Assembly: GCA_003694495.1 (NCBI GenBank)
Contig: RFJO01000038.1
Coordinates: 1-35,433, forward strand
Length of the DNA: 35,433 nt
Direction of reading: 5' to 3'
Origin: Candidatus Woesearchaeota archaeon
Lineage (GTDB): Archaea > Nanobdellota > Nanobdellia > SCGC-AAA011-G17 > GW2011-AR17
In this document: one piece after another, positions 10,401 to 17,089 of the stretch
Layout: the number at the start of each line of letters is the position of its first letter
Position numbering within the stretch: the stretch's first letter is position 1
Notes under the pieces: generated by a model
Told to the model about the DNA's origin: nothing
Databases searched by the model: none
What the model saw: only the letters and a program-made list of their open reading frames with translations
Position numbers and translations under genes: made by a program

Positions 10401-10796
10401 AATGTTGTTGCATTTTTTTTCTGTAACATACGCACAACTTGCACCTGCTAACACACAACAACCCTTGTTGCATTCTTTTACTGAGTCGCATGTTGCGTCA
10501 GGGTTCCATGTGTAACCTGCGTTCTCGCACGCTGCCTGTGATGTCTGCTTTGAACATGATCCGTCAGGGGAAATGCAACAGCCTAACTTGCAAAAAGACG
10601 TGTCTTCACATTTTTGATAGTTGGCAACTTTGTAAGAGTCGTCGCATTGAGATGAAGAAGTGTAAACACAACTTTCACCGGATAAAGTTTGCTCGCAACA
10701 TGCTTTGCCATCATCTTCTGCAGTTACAGGAAGTAAGTAAACAGTGAAAGTAATACTAATAACTAGGTAAATCATGAACAATGCTTTAAGCTTCAT
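7455..10796 (-). CDS. Giant Cys-rich membrane-embedded surface protein (1113 aa)
   Basis: Sec signal about residues 1-26. The Cys-rich ectodomain has repeating GCC-containing modules of about 40 residues, YWFDSCGNPE, then NGESWCEFD...GSRHYRHICINGE and VEPCKDFREEVC. A GDCGAHYNY motif comes just before a hydrophobic double segment (about 577-630). After it come WQPPPGSDNCAKC and PCSEYKC, then four Ig-like repeats of the form NEPSMCK ... FYVICKDANGN, ending at the C-terminus. It is collinear with the 1128-aa gene upstream and shares stretches of near-identical DNA with it, so the pair is a tandem duplication. The number and pairing of cysteines imply folding in an oxidising extracellular space. 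Function unknown; adhesion to a partner cell or an envelope scaffold are possibilities. Confidence 0.87.
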   Translation of the reverse strand: MKLKALFMIYLVISITFTVYLLPVTAEDDGKACCEQTLSGESCVYTSSSQCDDSYKVANYQKCEDTSFCKLGCCISPDGSCSKQTSQAACENAGYTWNPDATCDSVKECNKGCCVLAGASCAYVTEKKCNNILLDYPELSKDFRQSKSEQECSDICRQADRGCCVKSANEECVWTSRATCNMQDGIGGEGFYEGLFCSNNNLPCEQCKAHSYKGCLDGTDDVYWFDSCGNPEGVAEDCDYAKGTLCGQTQDGDYVCKSLDCPTTWDNPVVEGDGGRRINGESWCEFDGAIGPSLDLPGSRHYRHICINGEEIVEPCKDFREEVCLQSDVYETLNTGIKETAEGKISATAQNYLFSEAACKENRWKDCTTICNTAKDKTSPEDIALAMKLDKECCERSDLRDCFWAGDENSGTCIPQHPPGFRFWNPQKQTKSATTQTASDQTCSTATKKCTTVFTKMIYTNWKWSCVKEGNCECFSNDYIKEQNNYCRSIGDCGAHYNYIGGFSKEGFLRSWDHSYQGWDIIFDRGKSFQSSYYNRQSEEPKMQVDQTMAGAFEEVWHKANKELYLSNLNAEDVYKDKKIAQAITKGIGITVQLTGLILKAIGTSAASSAASWVSGIGALVTLYIVLTEIVFRKYQKRTVTTECKLWQPPPGSDNCAKCDEDPMSPCSEYKCMSLGAGCKFIKENEGTSRPKCIAADPNDVNKPIITPWNEAFKLTYQGKDITTDYSIVEKQNGYLIGSKKLPAFSKLYFGIQTNEPSMCKLDKELKYTFNDLSLRFNESYFDKVHNYYIGNLQPATDYKFYVICKDANGNPKDDKRSPPYVIEFSTDRAPDLEPPRLISSSIPDMGYVAANANETSLTLVVDEVSPFSCRASTQDMPFDQMPLNMTCAEMPPDSIYSKYAECQVKLPVRDGLNTYYFRCRDEPENSQVRNENSESYIWRASKAEPLIITALSPSGTIYSSNITLQVKTAKGALNGKSICYYNNIEFFNTNSTYHTQVLSGLTKQQYDYIIECRDIANNVARENLSFTVDIDTEPPEITGLSYTGALLEVMLNEDASCSYSTNNEDYSQLPTSQIVSINVDPLTEKIYLTCKDVHDNEMSSTIFLRTQLQPPV

Positions 10797-10817
10797 TGAG
10801 AAATATAATAGAAAGAG

Positions 10818-10830
10818 ATATTTAAATGCT
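10818..10830 (-). promoter_or_regulatory. TATA-box promoter for the 1113-aa giant gene
   Basis: The minus strand reads GCATTTAAATATC, centred about 28 nt before the ATG at 10796. This spacing leaves essentially no 5' leader, so a leaderless mRNA is expected. The giant gene therefore has its own promoter despite the short gap to the upstream paralogue. Confidence 0.55.
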
Positions 10831-10833
10831 TTA

Positions 10834-13800
10834 CTATGAACCTATTGTCTTAACATTTGATGGAGTAGAAGTTGGAGCGTTTGGAATGGTGGGTAAGACG
10901 GATTTTTTTACAACTTTAATCCTTGGCAAGTAAGGTACAATGTTTACCGGGTTCATGATGTTGTCAAACAAGTCTTTACAAATTAAAGTGTAACTCCCTT
11001 CACCGGATAAAGAATGAATATCAGAGTTTATCGCAGAAGTTTTGCCTTGCCCGAAAACAAAGCTTGAGTTCATGTACTCGCACGTGGCTGGCTCGTTTAG
11101 TTTTACTATAATATTATCTCCGGATTTTTTTAACGATGTTACAAAGGGTGCGTCATAGTCTCTTATTGAGGTGAAGTTGATTTCAGTTAGTGCAACGTTT
11201 TCAACGTAGTCAGTGCAACGAATGTTGAAGTTGTATTGCCCTGGGGGAAGGTCAGTGAAAACGTTTTCATTTTTTGAAGTGTTTGTCACGCCGAACGCGC
11301 CCGAGACTTTATCACTGTCGTAAGTGCATGAAGCTGTGCCGTCAGCGCCGCCGGAAACCTGTACGAACATCGTGATGTTTTTATCGTACAATTCGCCTGA
11401 AGGACCTTTTGCAATGATTTCCAATGGAGGGGTTTTCTCAAACTGTACAACGTAACTTTCAGTGTTGGTGTTAGGTTCAGAGTTGACAGGGTGGTCCTGG
11501 CAACGGATGTAGTAAGTGTTTGCGCCTTCGCTAACGTTTACTAATGCGGCGCAGTAGTTGTAGGATGAGTAAAGTGACTCTGGAGGGTTTTGCGCGCAGC
11601 CCATCTCTGTTTCCATTAATTCGTAATCTTGATCATGGGTGGAGATCTTACAATCAAACTCTGAAACTTCGTCAACATAAACCATTATTGGTGTGCTGTT
11701 TTTATTATGTGCAATCTTGTTGTTTTTTGGAAGGTAAGTTGAAACTATGTAAGGCACGTCAAGGTCGGGAGAGTTGTCGGTCTTGAACTCTATAATGTAC
11801 GGCGTAACGTATTCGTCGTCTTTAGGGTTAGGCTGGCTGTCCCTGCAGGCGATGTAAAACTTGTACTCTGTGTCCGGCTGAAGGTTGTTGTATGTGATGT
11901 TATGAACACTGTCGTAAAACGTGTCTGGCATAGGAGATGTGTAGTCGGTGAAAAGGTATTTGTCTTTAAACTCGGTTGTGTAATAACACTGTGAAGGTTC
12001 ATTGGTTTGAATGCCGAAGGATACTTTTGAAAAGGCTGGAACCTCTGGATTTATTTTGTAGCCTGATGGTGTAGATGAGATTGTGTACTGTTGGGTTATA
12101 TCGTTGCGTTTTGAAACAACTTTTAATGATTCAGGGTGAGGTTTGATGACGGGTTTTTCAACATCTTTTGGATTAGCGTTAATACAGGTTTCCCTGCCAG
12201 TGCCTTCGTTTTCTGCAATGAAACGACAGTTTGCGCCCAGTGACCTGCAACGGTATTCCGAGCAAGGCTTCATTGGGTTTTCGTCGCATTTTGAACAATC
12301 GTCGCCGCCTGGAGGAGGTTGCCATGGCTGGCAGGTTACTGTTACTGTTCTGTCTTCTGTTTCTGGCCAGGTGAAAGCAATTGTTAGTGCTGCTATAATC
12401 ACTCCGATGGCAGCAATAACCCATCCAATAACAGGTATTGATGCAGAAACCAATACCGGGGCAGCTATAGCTTCTAAAATTGCAACGTATGCTACCATGC
12501 CCAATCCAACTAAAGCAATAGTCCCACCAATAACGCCTCCAGATATTGCTCCTTCATAGCCTCTTATACCACCTAATTTGCCCCAATAATCTTGCATACT
12601 AAACTTACCAAAATCAAGAGCATTGCCTGCCTGTTTCCATTTTTCCAAAAAGTTTCCGGCCATTTCTTCATCTACTCTAATTTTTGGATTACCAACTGGA
12701 TCTTTTTCCCATGTTCTAATTGAACCATCATTAGTAAATTTCCCTAAATAATTATAATGTGCGCCGCAATCTCCAAGGCTTCTACAGAACTGGTTCCTTG
12801 TTTGCAAAAACTCATCTTTGTAAACATCACAGTTATTTTTGCATTCCCATTTTGACGTAACATCTAATTTTTTCCTACCCCACTTTGCTTTCGCTTCATA
12901 AGTTCCTTTTTCGCATTCTTCAACTGCACTTGCGTCAGGAGTTTGCTGGTTTTCATCATCAGACCAAAACTTTAACCCTGGAGCAACTAATGGGATGCAA
13001 AGACCATTATTTTCATCTTCACTAATCCATTCACAATCCCTTAAATCACTCCGTTCACAACATTGCTTATCTTCTTTCATTCTAATCTTTTGTTCTTCTT
13101 CATCTTTTGCATCTTTAGCAGTGTTGCAGGTAGTGGTACAATCTTTCCATCTGTTTGGTTTACATTGCGCAACTTTCATTTCTCCTTGAGGCGCATCTGT
13201 GGCAGTTATCGAAGTACAAATCTCTTCCCTGTAATCTTTACACGGCTCAACAATCTCTTGACCGTTAATGCAAATGTGACGATAATGCCTGGAACCAACC
13301 ACGTCAAAAGTTGGGCCAACCTTTGCATCATAAGAACACCAACTTTCGCCATTCAACCTTGTTTTACCGTTTTGAGGGTCAGTAGATGTTGGGTCTTCCC
13401 AGGTAGTGATACAGTTTACACTTTTACAGTAAGCTTCTTCATGAAACGAGTCCGCTTCACTGCAAATTGAACTTTTGTAAGTGTAATCACAATCTTCTGC
13501 AACATCTTCTGGGTTACCACAGGAGTCAAACCAGTAAACGTCTTCTTCACCGTCAAGGCAACCTTTTCTGTAATGCCTTTCACATTCGCAGTTTAAGTTT
13601 TGGTTAGAACAGAAAACGTCTTTATAGAACCCGTTACCGCCAACACCGTCAGGCAACCCGCAATTTCCTCTCGTGCCCCATGTGCAGCTATCATCTTTAA
13701 CACAACACCCCCTGTCGGCTGAACGGCAAATTGCAGTGCACTCAAACTCTGAGCCCGACTGCCTAAAATCTTTATCAAGCTCAGGGTAATTTTCTAGCAT

Positions 13801-14220
13801 AATATCGCACCTTTGTTCTGTCACGTAAGAACAAGTTGCACCGCCAAGAACGCAACAACCTTTCTTGCATTCTTGTACAGAGGAACATTCCGCGTCAGCC
13901 ACCCATTTGAACCCTTGCAGTTCGCAAGCAGCTTTAGAAGTCTGTTTTGAACATGATCCTTCGTCAGTAACACAACAACCTAATGCGCAGTAAGTTGTAT
14001 CTTCACATTTCTTGAACGTCTCAATATTATAATCCTGGTTGCAGTTTTCAACTGAAGTGTAAACGCAATTGTCTCCAGATATAGTTTGCTCACAACAGGC
14101 CATGTCTTTTAACTCTTCCTCAGCTGAAACTTCTTTCAAAGCTACACCCGAAATGAATGTTAAGCTTATTATAAGATAAATCATAAAAACAGCTTTTTCT
14201 TTTATCAACCCTTTTTTCAT
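10834..14220 (-). CDS. Giant Cys-rich membrane-embedded surface protein (1128 aa)
   Basis: Signal peptide about residues 1-33 (hydrophobic core AVFMIYLIISLTFISGVAL). Roughly 31 cysteines fall between residues 42 and 270, arranged in GCC modules. Then come YWFDSCGNPE, NGESWCSYD, GSRHYRHICINGQ, VEPCKDYREEIC and RSLGDCGAHYNY. A long Gly/Ala/Ile-rich membrane region (about 550-617, probably two or more helices) follows, then WQPPPGGDDCSKC, PCSEYRC and four Ig-like Cys-pair repeats, and a short Pro/Thr-rich tail. It is the first gene of the minus-strand cluster and probably leaderless. It is the closest paralogue of the 1113-aa protein, differing most in the membrane region. The function is not recognised; the modular ectodomain/membrane/Ig layout suggests a cell-surface interaction protein. 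Confidence 0.87.
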   Translation of the reverse strand: MKKGLIKEKAVFMIYLIISLTFISGVALKEVSAEEELKDMACCEQTISGDNCVYTSVENCNQDYNIETFKKCEDTTYCALGCCVTDEGSCSKQTSKAACELQGFKWVADAECSSVQECKKGCCVLGGATCSYVTEQRCDIMLENYPELDKDFRQSGSEFECTAICRSADRGCCVKDDSCTWGTRGNCGLPDGVGGNGFYKDVFCSNQNLNCECERHYRKGCLDGEEDVYWFDSCGNPEDVAEDCDYTYKSSICSEADSFHEEAYCKSVNCITTWEDPTSTDPQNGKTRLNGESWCSYDAKVGPTFDVVGSRHYRHICINGQEIVEPCKDYREEICTSITATDAPQGEMKVAQCKPNRWKDCTTTCNTAKDAKDEEEQKIRMKEDKQCCERSDLRDCEWISEDENNGLCIPLVAPGLKFWSDDENQQTPDASAVEECEKGTYEAKAKWGRKKLDVTSKWECKNNCDVYKDEFLQTRNQFCRSLGDCGAHYNYLGKFTNDGSIRTWEKDPVGNPKIRVDEEMAGNFLEKWKQAGNALDFGKFSMQDYWGKLGGIRGYEGAISGGVIGGTIALVGLGMVAYVAILEAIAAPVLVSASIPVIGWVIAAIGVIIAALTIAFTWPETEDRTVTVTCQPWQPPPGGDDCSKCDENPMKPCSEYRCRSLGANCRFIAENEGTGRETCINANPKDVEKPVIKPHPESLKVVSKRNDITQQYTISSTPSGYKINPEVPAFSKVSFGIQTNEPSQCYYTTEFKDKYLFTDYTSPMPDTFYDSVHNITYNNLQPDTEYKFYIACRDSQPNPKDDEYVTPYIIEFKTDNSPDLDVPYIVSTYLPKNNKIAHNKNSTPIMVYVDEVSEFDCKISTHDQDYELMETEMGCAQNPPESLYSSYNYCAALVNVSEGANTYYIRCQDHPVNSEPNTNTESYVVQFEKTPPLEIIAKGPSGELYDKNITMFVQVSGGADGTASCTYDSDKVSGAFGVTNTSKNENVFTDLPPGQYNFNIRCTDYVENVALTEINFTSIRDYDAPFVTSLKKSGDNIIVKLNEPATCEYMNSSFVFGQGKTSAINSDIHSLSGEGSYTLICKDLFDNIMNPVNIVPYLPRIKVVKKSVLPTIPNAPTSTPSNVKTIGS

Positions 14221-14240
14221 TAGTTGTATTAAGTTTTAGT

Positions 14241-14252
14241 AAATTTAAAAGC
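14241..14252 (-). promoter_or_regulatory. TATA-box promoter for the giant-protein cluster
   Basis: The minus strand reads GCTTTTAAATTT, centred about 26 nt before the ATG at 14220, with no Shine-Dalgarno sequence between. It is the likely leaderless promoter of the first giant gene. Confidence 0.5.
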
Positions 14253-14258
14253 TTTTTG

Positions 14259-14492
14259 TTACTTTTTAATAAACTTAAATATTGAACATGAATAGTATAG
14301 ATGCATTAACAATAAAACTACTAAGGCGTAAATTAAGTTTGAGTGAATCTTGAATGATAAGGATTTGGTGAGCAGGCCAAATGTGATGGATTCTATAAAT
14401 CTATATTGAGTTATCCCAAAGCCGGTTATTATATACAATACTATGACTGCCAAAAGCAAATGCGCTGAGATTAGTCTTAACTTTTTTTTCAT
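14259..14492 (-). CDS. Two-helix membrane protein, candidate b-type heme anchor for the molybdoenzyme
   Basis: A 77-residue protein made of a basic N-terminus, a first hydrophobic helix (about 8-27), a loop with TQYRFIESITFG, and a second helix (about 49-68). Histidines lie at residue 11 in helix 1 and at about residues 50 and 64 in helix 2. The pattern (H in helix 1, TGFG after it, H at each end of helix 2) recalls the cytochrome b561/DUF4405-like membrane partners of oxidoreductases. Its start overlaps the stop of the molybdopterin protein by 4 nt, so the two are translationally coupled. That makes a quinone-linked or electron-delivering membrane anchor plausible. Only two helices are present, so heme binding would need a dimer; this is inference. 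Confidence 0.6.
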   Translation of the reverse strand: MKKKLRLISAHLLLAVIVLYIITGFGITQYRFIESITFGLLTKSLSFKIHSNLIYALVVLLLMHLYYSCSIFKFIKK

Positions 14493-15127
14493 TCTAAAAA
14501 CCCATCGTCAAGGTTGCCTGTGTTTGAGTATCCTCTACTTTCCCAATAACCTTTATAATCACTGTTGTTTGAAACTTCTATCCTTGTTATCCATTTAATC
14601 CATTTGTAGCCCCATTTGTCCTCAGCTACAAGCTGGAACGGGTAGCCTCTCTCCGGAGGAAGAACAACATCGTTCATTTTGTACGCCATTATGATGTCGT
14701 TGTCAAGCAGGTAACTTAACGGGAATGATGTAGAGTAACCGTCGTAAGCGTAAAATATCACAGTTGTGGCTTCAGGCAAAATGCCGGCGTCATTTAAAAT
14801 GTCTTTCACCAAAACTCCTTCCCATAAAATGTTAGCGCTCCAACCTTCAACACAGTTTAATTTTACAACCTTTTTATATTTTTGATACGATAACACGTCA
14901 TCGTAAGTTAAACTTAGTTTGTTTTTAACTAACCCGTTAACTTTAAGCTTATAATCTGCAATGTTGATATATTGAGGGCCTTTGATTGAGTTTTCCCTGA
15001 AATCTGAAACAGAGTCTAACTTTTTGCCTTGGTATTCCCTAACTTCTTTGCTTTGCAATTCTTTGACGTTTTGATTAACGCAACCTAGTAAGAGAATTAA
15101 AATTATGATTGTGAAAAAAGTTTTCAT
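14489..15127 (-). CDS. Molybdopterin-dependent oxidoreductase, MsrP/YedY-like lipoprotein
   Basis: A 212-residue member of the sulfite-oxidase-type molybdopterin-binding domain family (PF00174). The key motif is KLNCVEGWSANILWEG, whose Cys is the expected molybdenum ligand and which closely resembles the MsrP/YedY CVEAWS motif. Further family signatures are LPPERGYPFQLV and WGYKWIKWITRIE near the C-terminus. In known relatives the reaction is reduction of methionine sulfoxide or other S/N-oxides using electrons from a membrane heme subunit. Residues 1-16 (LLLGC) form a lipobox, so the enzyme is probably lipid-anchored outside the membrane. There is no twin-arginine motif, although MsrP is a Tat substrate. 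It is followed by the coupled two-helix membrane gene. The substrate is unknown. Confidence 0.82.
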   Translation of the reverse strand: MKTFFTIIILILLLGCVNQNVKELQSKEVREYQGKKLDSVSDFRENSIKGPQYINIADYKLKVNGLVKNKLSLTYDDVLSYQKYKKVVKLNCVEGWSANILWEGVLVKDILNDAGILPEATTVIFYAYDGYSTSFPLSYLLDNDIIMAYKMNDVVLPPERGYPFQLVAEDKWGYKWIKWITRIEVSNNSDYKGYWESRGYSNTGNLDDGFLE

Positions 15128-15150
15128 GCTTTTTTGTAAGAGTTTATGTA

Positions 15151-15183
15151 CATATAAATTTAACGATACTTTTTTATATTTAA
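15151..15183. promoter_or_regulatory. Divergent TATA boxes between the molybdoenzyme and a small membrane protein
   Basis: On the minus strand AATTTATATG (15151-15160) lies about 29 nt before the ATG at 15127. On the plus strand TTTATATTTAA (15173-15183) lies about 24 nt before the ATG at 15201. Both spacings predict leaderless transcripts from a compact divergent promoter. Confidence 0.5.
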
Positions 15184-15200
15184 GCTGCGTAAGAATTAAT

Positions 15201-15608
15201 ATGTTATCATTGATTATGGCATTGCTAGGAATACTTTATGCAGTGGTGGGTGCAACGGCAACATTGGCAAACCTTAACGTAAACGTGTTCATGCTGCCTT
15301 CATTATTTTACACACCAATCGCAACAAAGATAGCTTTGGCTATAGGCGCAATAATGCTGTTCATTGCATCGTGGCTGATAAAAGACATGAACGCAAGCCT
15401 TGACTGGAGCCTTATAATAACTTCCATAATTTTTCTTCCTATAGGAACCTTCCCATTGTTGCAGGATTATAACTTTTTTAACATGTTGCCGTTTACGCTT
15501 AAATTGGATTTGCCTAACATAGTGTACAGCGTAATGTTGTTCCTGTTTGGGATTTTTCTTATATTCTGGACAGTAAAAATGAGAAGGTCTTCTATGTTCT
15601 TCGGATAA
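15201..15608 (+). CDS. Small four-helix membrane protein (135 aa)
   Basis: Unrecognised integral membrane protein. Hydrophobic segments lie at about residues 3-22, 41-60, 68-84 and 107-125, ending with a basic MRRSS tail. The ATG at 15201 is chosen over an upstream reading from 15105 because the upstream part has no hydrophobic or family-like features, runs over the promoter, and the TATA box sits 24 nt before 15201. PCNA follows 51 nt downstream on the same strand, so the two may be co-transcribed. Function cannot be predicted. Confidence 0.7.
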   Translation: MLSLIMALLGILYAVVGATATLANLNVNVFMLPSLFYTPIATKIALAIGAIMLFIASWLIKDMNASLDWSLIITSIIFLPIGTFPLLQDYNFFNMLPFTLKLDLPNIVYSVMLFLFGIFLIFWTVKMRRSSMFFG

Positions 15609-15659
15609 ATATATCCTGAATCAGCATAAACTTAATAAACAAATAATATATTCCAACAG

Positions 15660-16409
15660 ATGAAAATGAATTTGACATTAGCAGAACCAAGGTTGTTGAA
15701 AGAAAGCGTGAATATTATATCTGAACTTGTGAACGAAGTGACGTTTAAGGTTGACCCTGCAAAGATTGAACTTGTTGCAATGGATCCTGCAAACGTCGCA
15801 ATGGTGGATTTTAAGCTGCTTAGCACGGCGTTTGCCGAGTATGATGTTAAAGAAGATAAAGAAATCTCTGTTAACCTTGATAATCTTAAAGCAATATTGA
15901 AAAGAGCAAAGCCTACGGATACAATCCAGCTTAAACTGGATGAAGAAAAAAACAGGTTGAAGATTGAACTTGTTGGGGAAAATAAAAGAACATTTAACTT
16001 AGCATTGTTAAATGTTGACGAGGGTGAACAAAAAGTGCCAAACCTTGAGTTTGGTGCAAGGGTTGAAACCTCTACAACCAAGTTTGATGAAGCTATAGAA
16101 GACATGGGCGTGGTGGCTGAGTCTGTTGCATTGATGGTTGAGGACGGAAAGTTTGTGGTTAAGTCTGAAAGCAACTTTAGTGATGCAAGCGTAGTTATAC
16201 CGCAGACAGAAGAAACCAAAATTGATGCCGGAGAAAATGTGCGTGCAAAGTATTCCATCGAGTACCTGAAAAAGATGATTAAAGGGTCTAAGCTAGCAGA
16301 CAATATTGTTATAAGCTTTGGCATGGATTATCCTCTGAAGATTGAGTATATTCTATTGGACAAGCTTAAGTTAGGATTCGTTCTTGCGCCTAGGGTAAGT
16401 AATGATTAA
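15660..16409 (+). CDS. pcn: DNA polymerase sliding clamp (PCNA)
   Basis: A 249-residue protein of the expected clamp length, with the two-domain clamp layout: an N-terminal half containing IELVAMDPANVAMVDF (residues 36-51) and a C-terminal half with VALMVEDGKFVVKSES and the final LGFVLAPR strand. PCNA trimers encircle DNA and tether polymerase, ligase, FEN1 and RFC during replication and repair. The ATG at 15660 gives the normal clamp N-terminus MKMNLTLAEPRLLKES. The upstream region holds an AT-rich TATA-like stretch (15625-15640). It is a single-copy gene within this window; homotrimer formation is assumed from the family. Confidence 0.95.
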   Translation: MKMNLTLAEPRLLKESVNIISELVNEVTFKVDPAKIELVAMDPANVAMVDFKLLSTAFAEYDVKEDKEISVNLDNLKAILKRAKPTDTIQLKLDEEKNRLKIELVGENKRTFNLALLNVDEGEQKVPNLEFGARVETSTTKFDEAIEDMGVVAESVALMVEDGKFVVKSESNFSDASVVIPQTEETKIDAGENVRAKYSIEYLKKMIKGSKLADNIVISFGMDYPLKIEYILLDKLKLGFVLAPRVSND

Positions 16410-16447
16410 GACCTATCTCTTGAAGGAAAAATAAATTTATAGAAACA

Positions 16448-16475
16448 TTTAAATATGTTATAATTATTATAACAT
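16448..16475 (+). promoter_or_regulatory. TATA box overlapping a perfect 21-nt palindrome: operator of the first MNT-HEPN module
   Basis: Positions 16455-16475 form a perfect palindrome with 10-nt arms (ATGTTATAAT and ATTATAACAT) around a central T. A TATA-like TTTAAATATG (16448-16457) runs into the left arm, and the ATG of the wHTH-MNT gene lies at 16487. The palindrome therefore covers the space between the TATA box and the expected transcription start. Autorepression by the winged-helix antitoxin encoded just downstream is inferred. Confidence 0.65.
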
Positions 16476-16486
16476 TTGTTACTAAA

Positions 16487-17089
16487 ATGATAACAATACT
16501 AAAGCCAGGGTACTTCAAGATCATGCAACTTTTTTATAAGGATAAAACTGTCAAGCTGCACCTAAGGGAAATAGCAAGGCGGACAAAATTGCATGAGCCG
16601 AGCGTGTCAAGATTTTTAAGCAGCCTTGAAAAAGACCAAATGCTGAAGTCAGAGAAGGACGGTAACCTAAAGAAATACTCGGTTAAGAAAGGTTTGAGGG
16701 CTTATTTTTTATTTGAAGCAATTGATCTTGACCGTTTTGAAAAGCTTCCAAGCATAAGAAGAAACGCCATAAAAACGTATTTGGACAATCTTCCGGAAAA
16801 GCCGATCTTTGCAGTGCTTTTCGGCTCAACTGTAAAAGGAACATACAAAGAAGACTCAGACATAGACATCCTTATCATAACCAATAAGAAGATATCCGCA
16901 AAGAAAGCAGAAAAAGAAACAGATGCACTTACAGCAATGAAGATAAGCACGTTCCAGATGACTTATAAAGACTTCTTAACTGAACTTAAGATGAAAGAAG
17001 ACAAGGTTGTTCAATCAGCAATCAACTCAGGATATCCACTGATCAATCACATACAATACTATGAGGTGCTTTACGATGAGAGAATATGA
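16487..17089 (+). CDS. wHTH-nucleotidyltransferase (MNT) protein, antitoxin-type
   Basis: A 200-residue two-domain protein. Residues 1-70 form a winged helix-turn-helix (LHLREIARRTKLHEPSVSRF with a following wing). Residues about 85-165 form a minimal nucleotidyltransferase with GSTVKGTYKEDSDIDILI (113-130), including the GS, G and paired Asp of the pol-beta fold; the usual third carboxylate position appears to be Gln157. In studied MNT-HEPN (type VII) systems the MNT protein neutralises the HEPN toxin by adding AMP to a tyrosine. The wHTH should bind the palindrome in its own promoter. The gene overlaps the following HEPN gene by 14 nt. Without the third carboxylate, catalysis is uncertain and neutralisation could be by binding alone. 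Confidence 0.85.
   Translation: MITILKPGYFKIMQLFYKDKTVKLHLREIARRTKLHEPSVSRFLSSLEKDQMLKSEKDGNLKKYSVKKGLRAYFLFEAIDLDRFEKLPSIRRNAIKTYLDNLPEKPIFAVLFGSTVKGTYKEDSDIDILIITNKKISAKKAEKETDALTAMKISTFQMTYKDFLTELKMKEDKVVQSAINSGYPLINHIQYYEVLYDERI

Noticed and set aside
12143..12559. 138-codon plus-strand open frame inside the 1128-aa gene
   Set aside because: It is antisense to the conserved WQPPPG and membrane region of the giant protein and shows no independent features.
15105..15200. N-terminal extension of the small membrane protein from 15105
   Set aside because: It overlaps the start of the divergent molybdoenzyme gene and both TATA boxes.
15632..16324. 230-codon open frame on the minus strand
   Set aside because: It lies antisense to PCNA, has Ser/Thr-rich composition typical of the opposite strand of a Lys/Glu-rich gene, and has no promoter or family motif.
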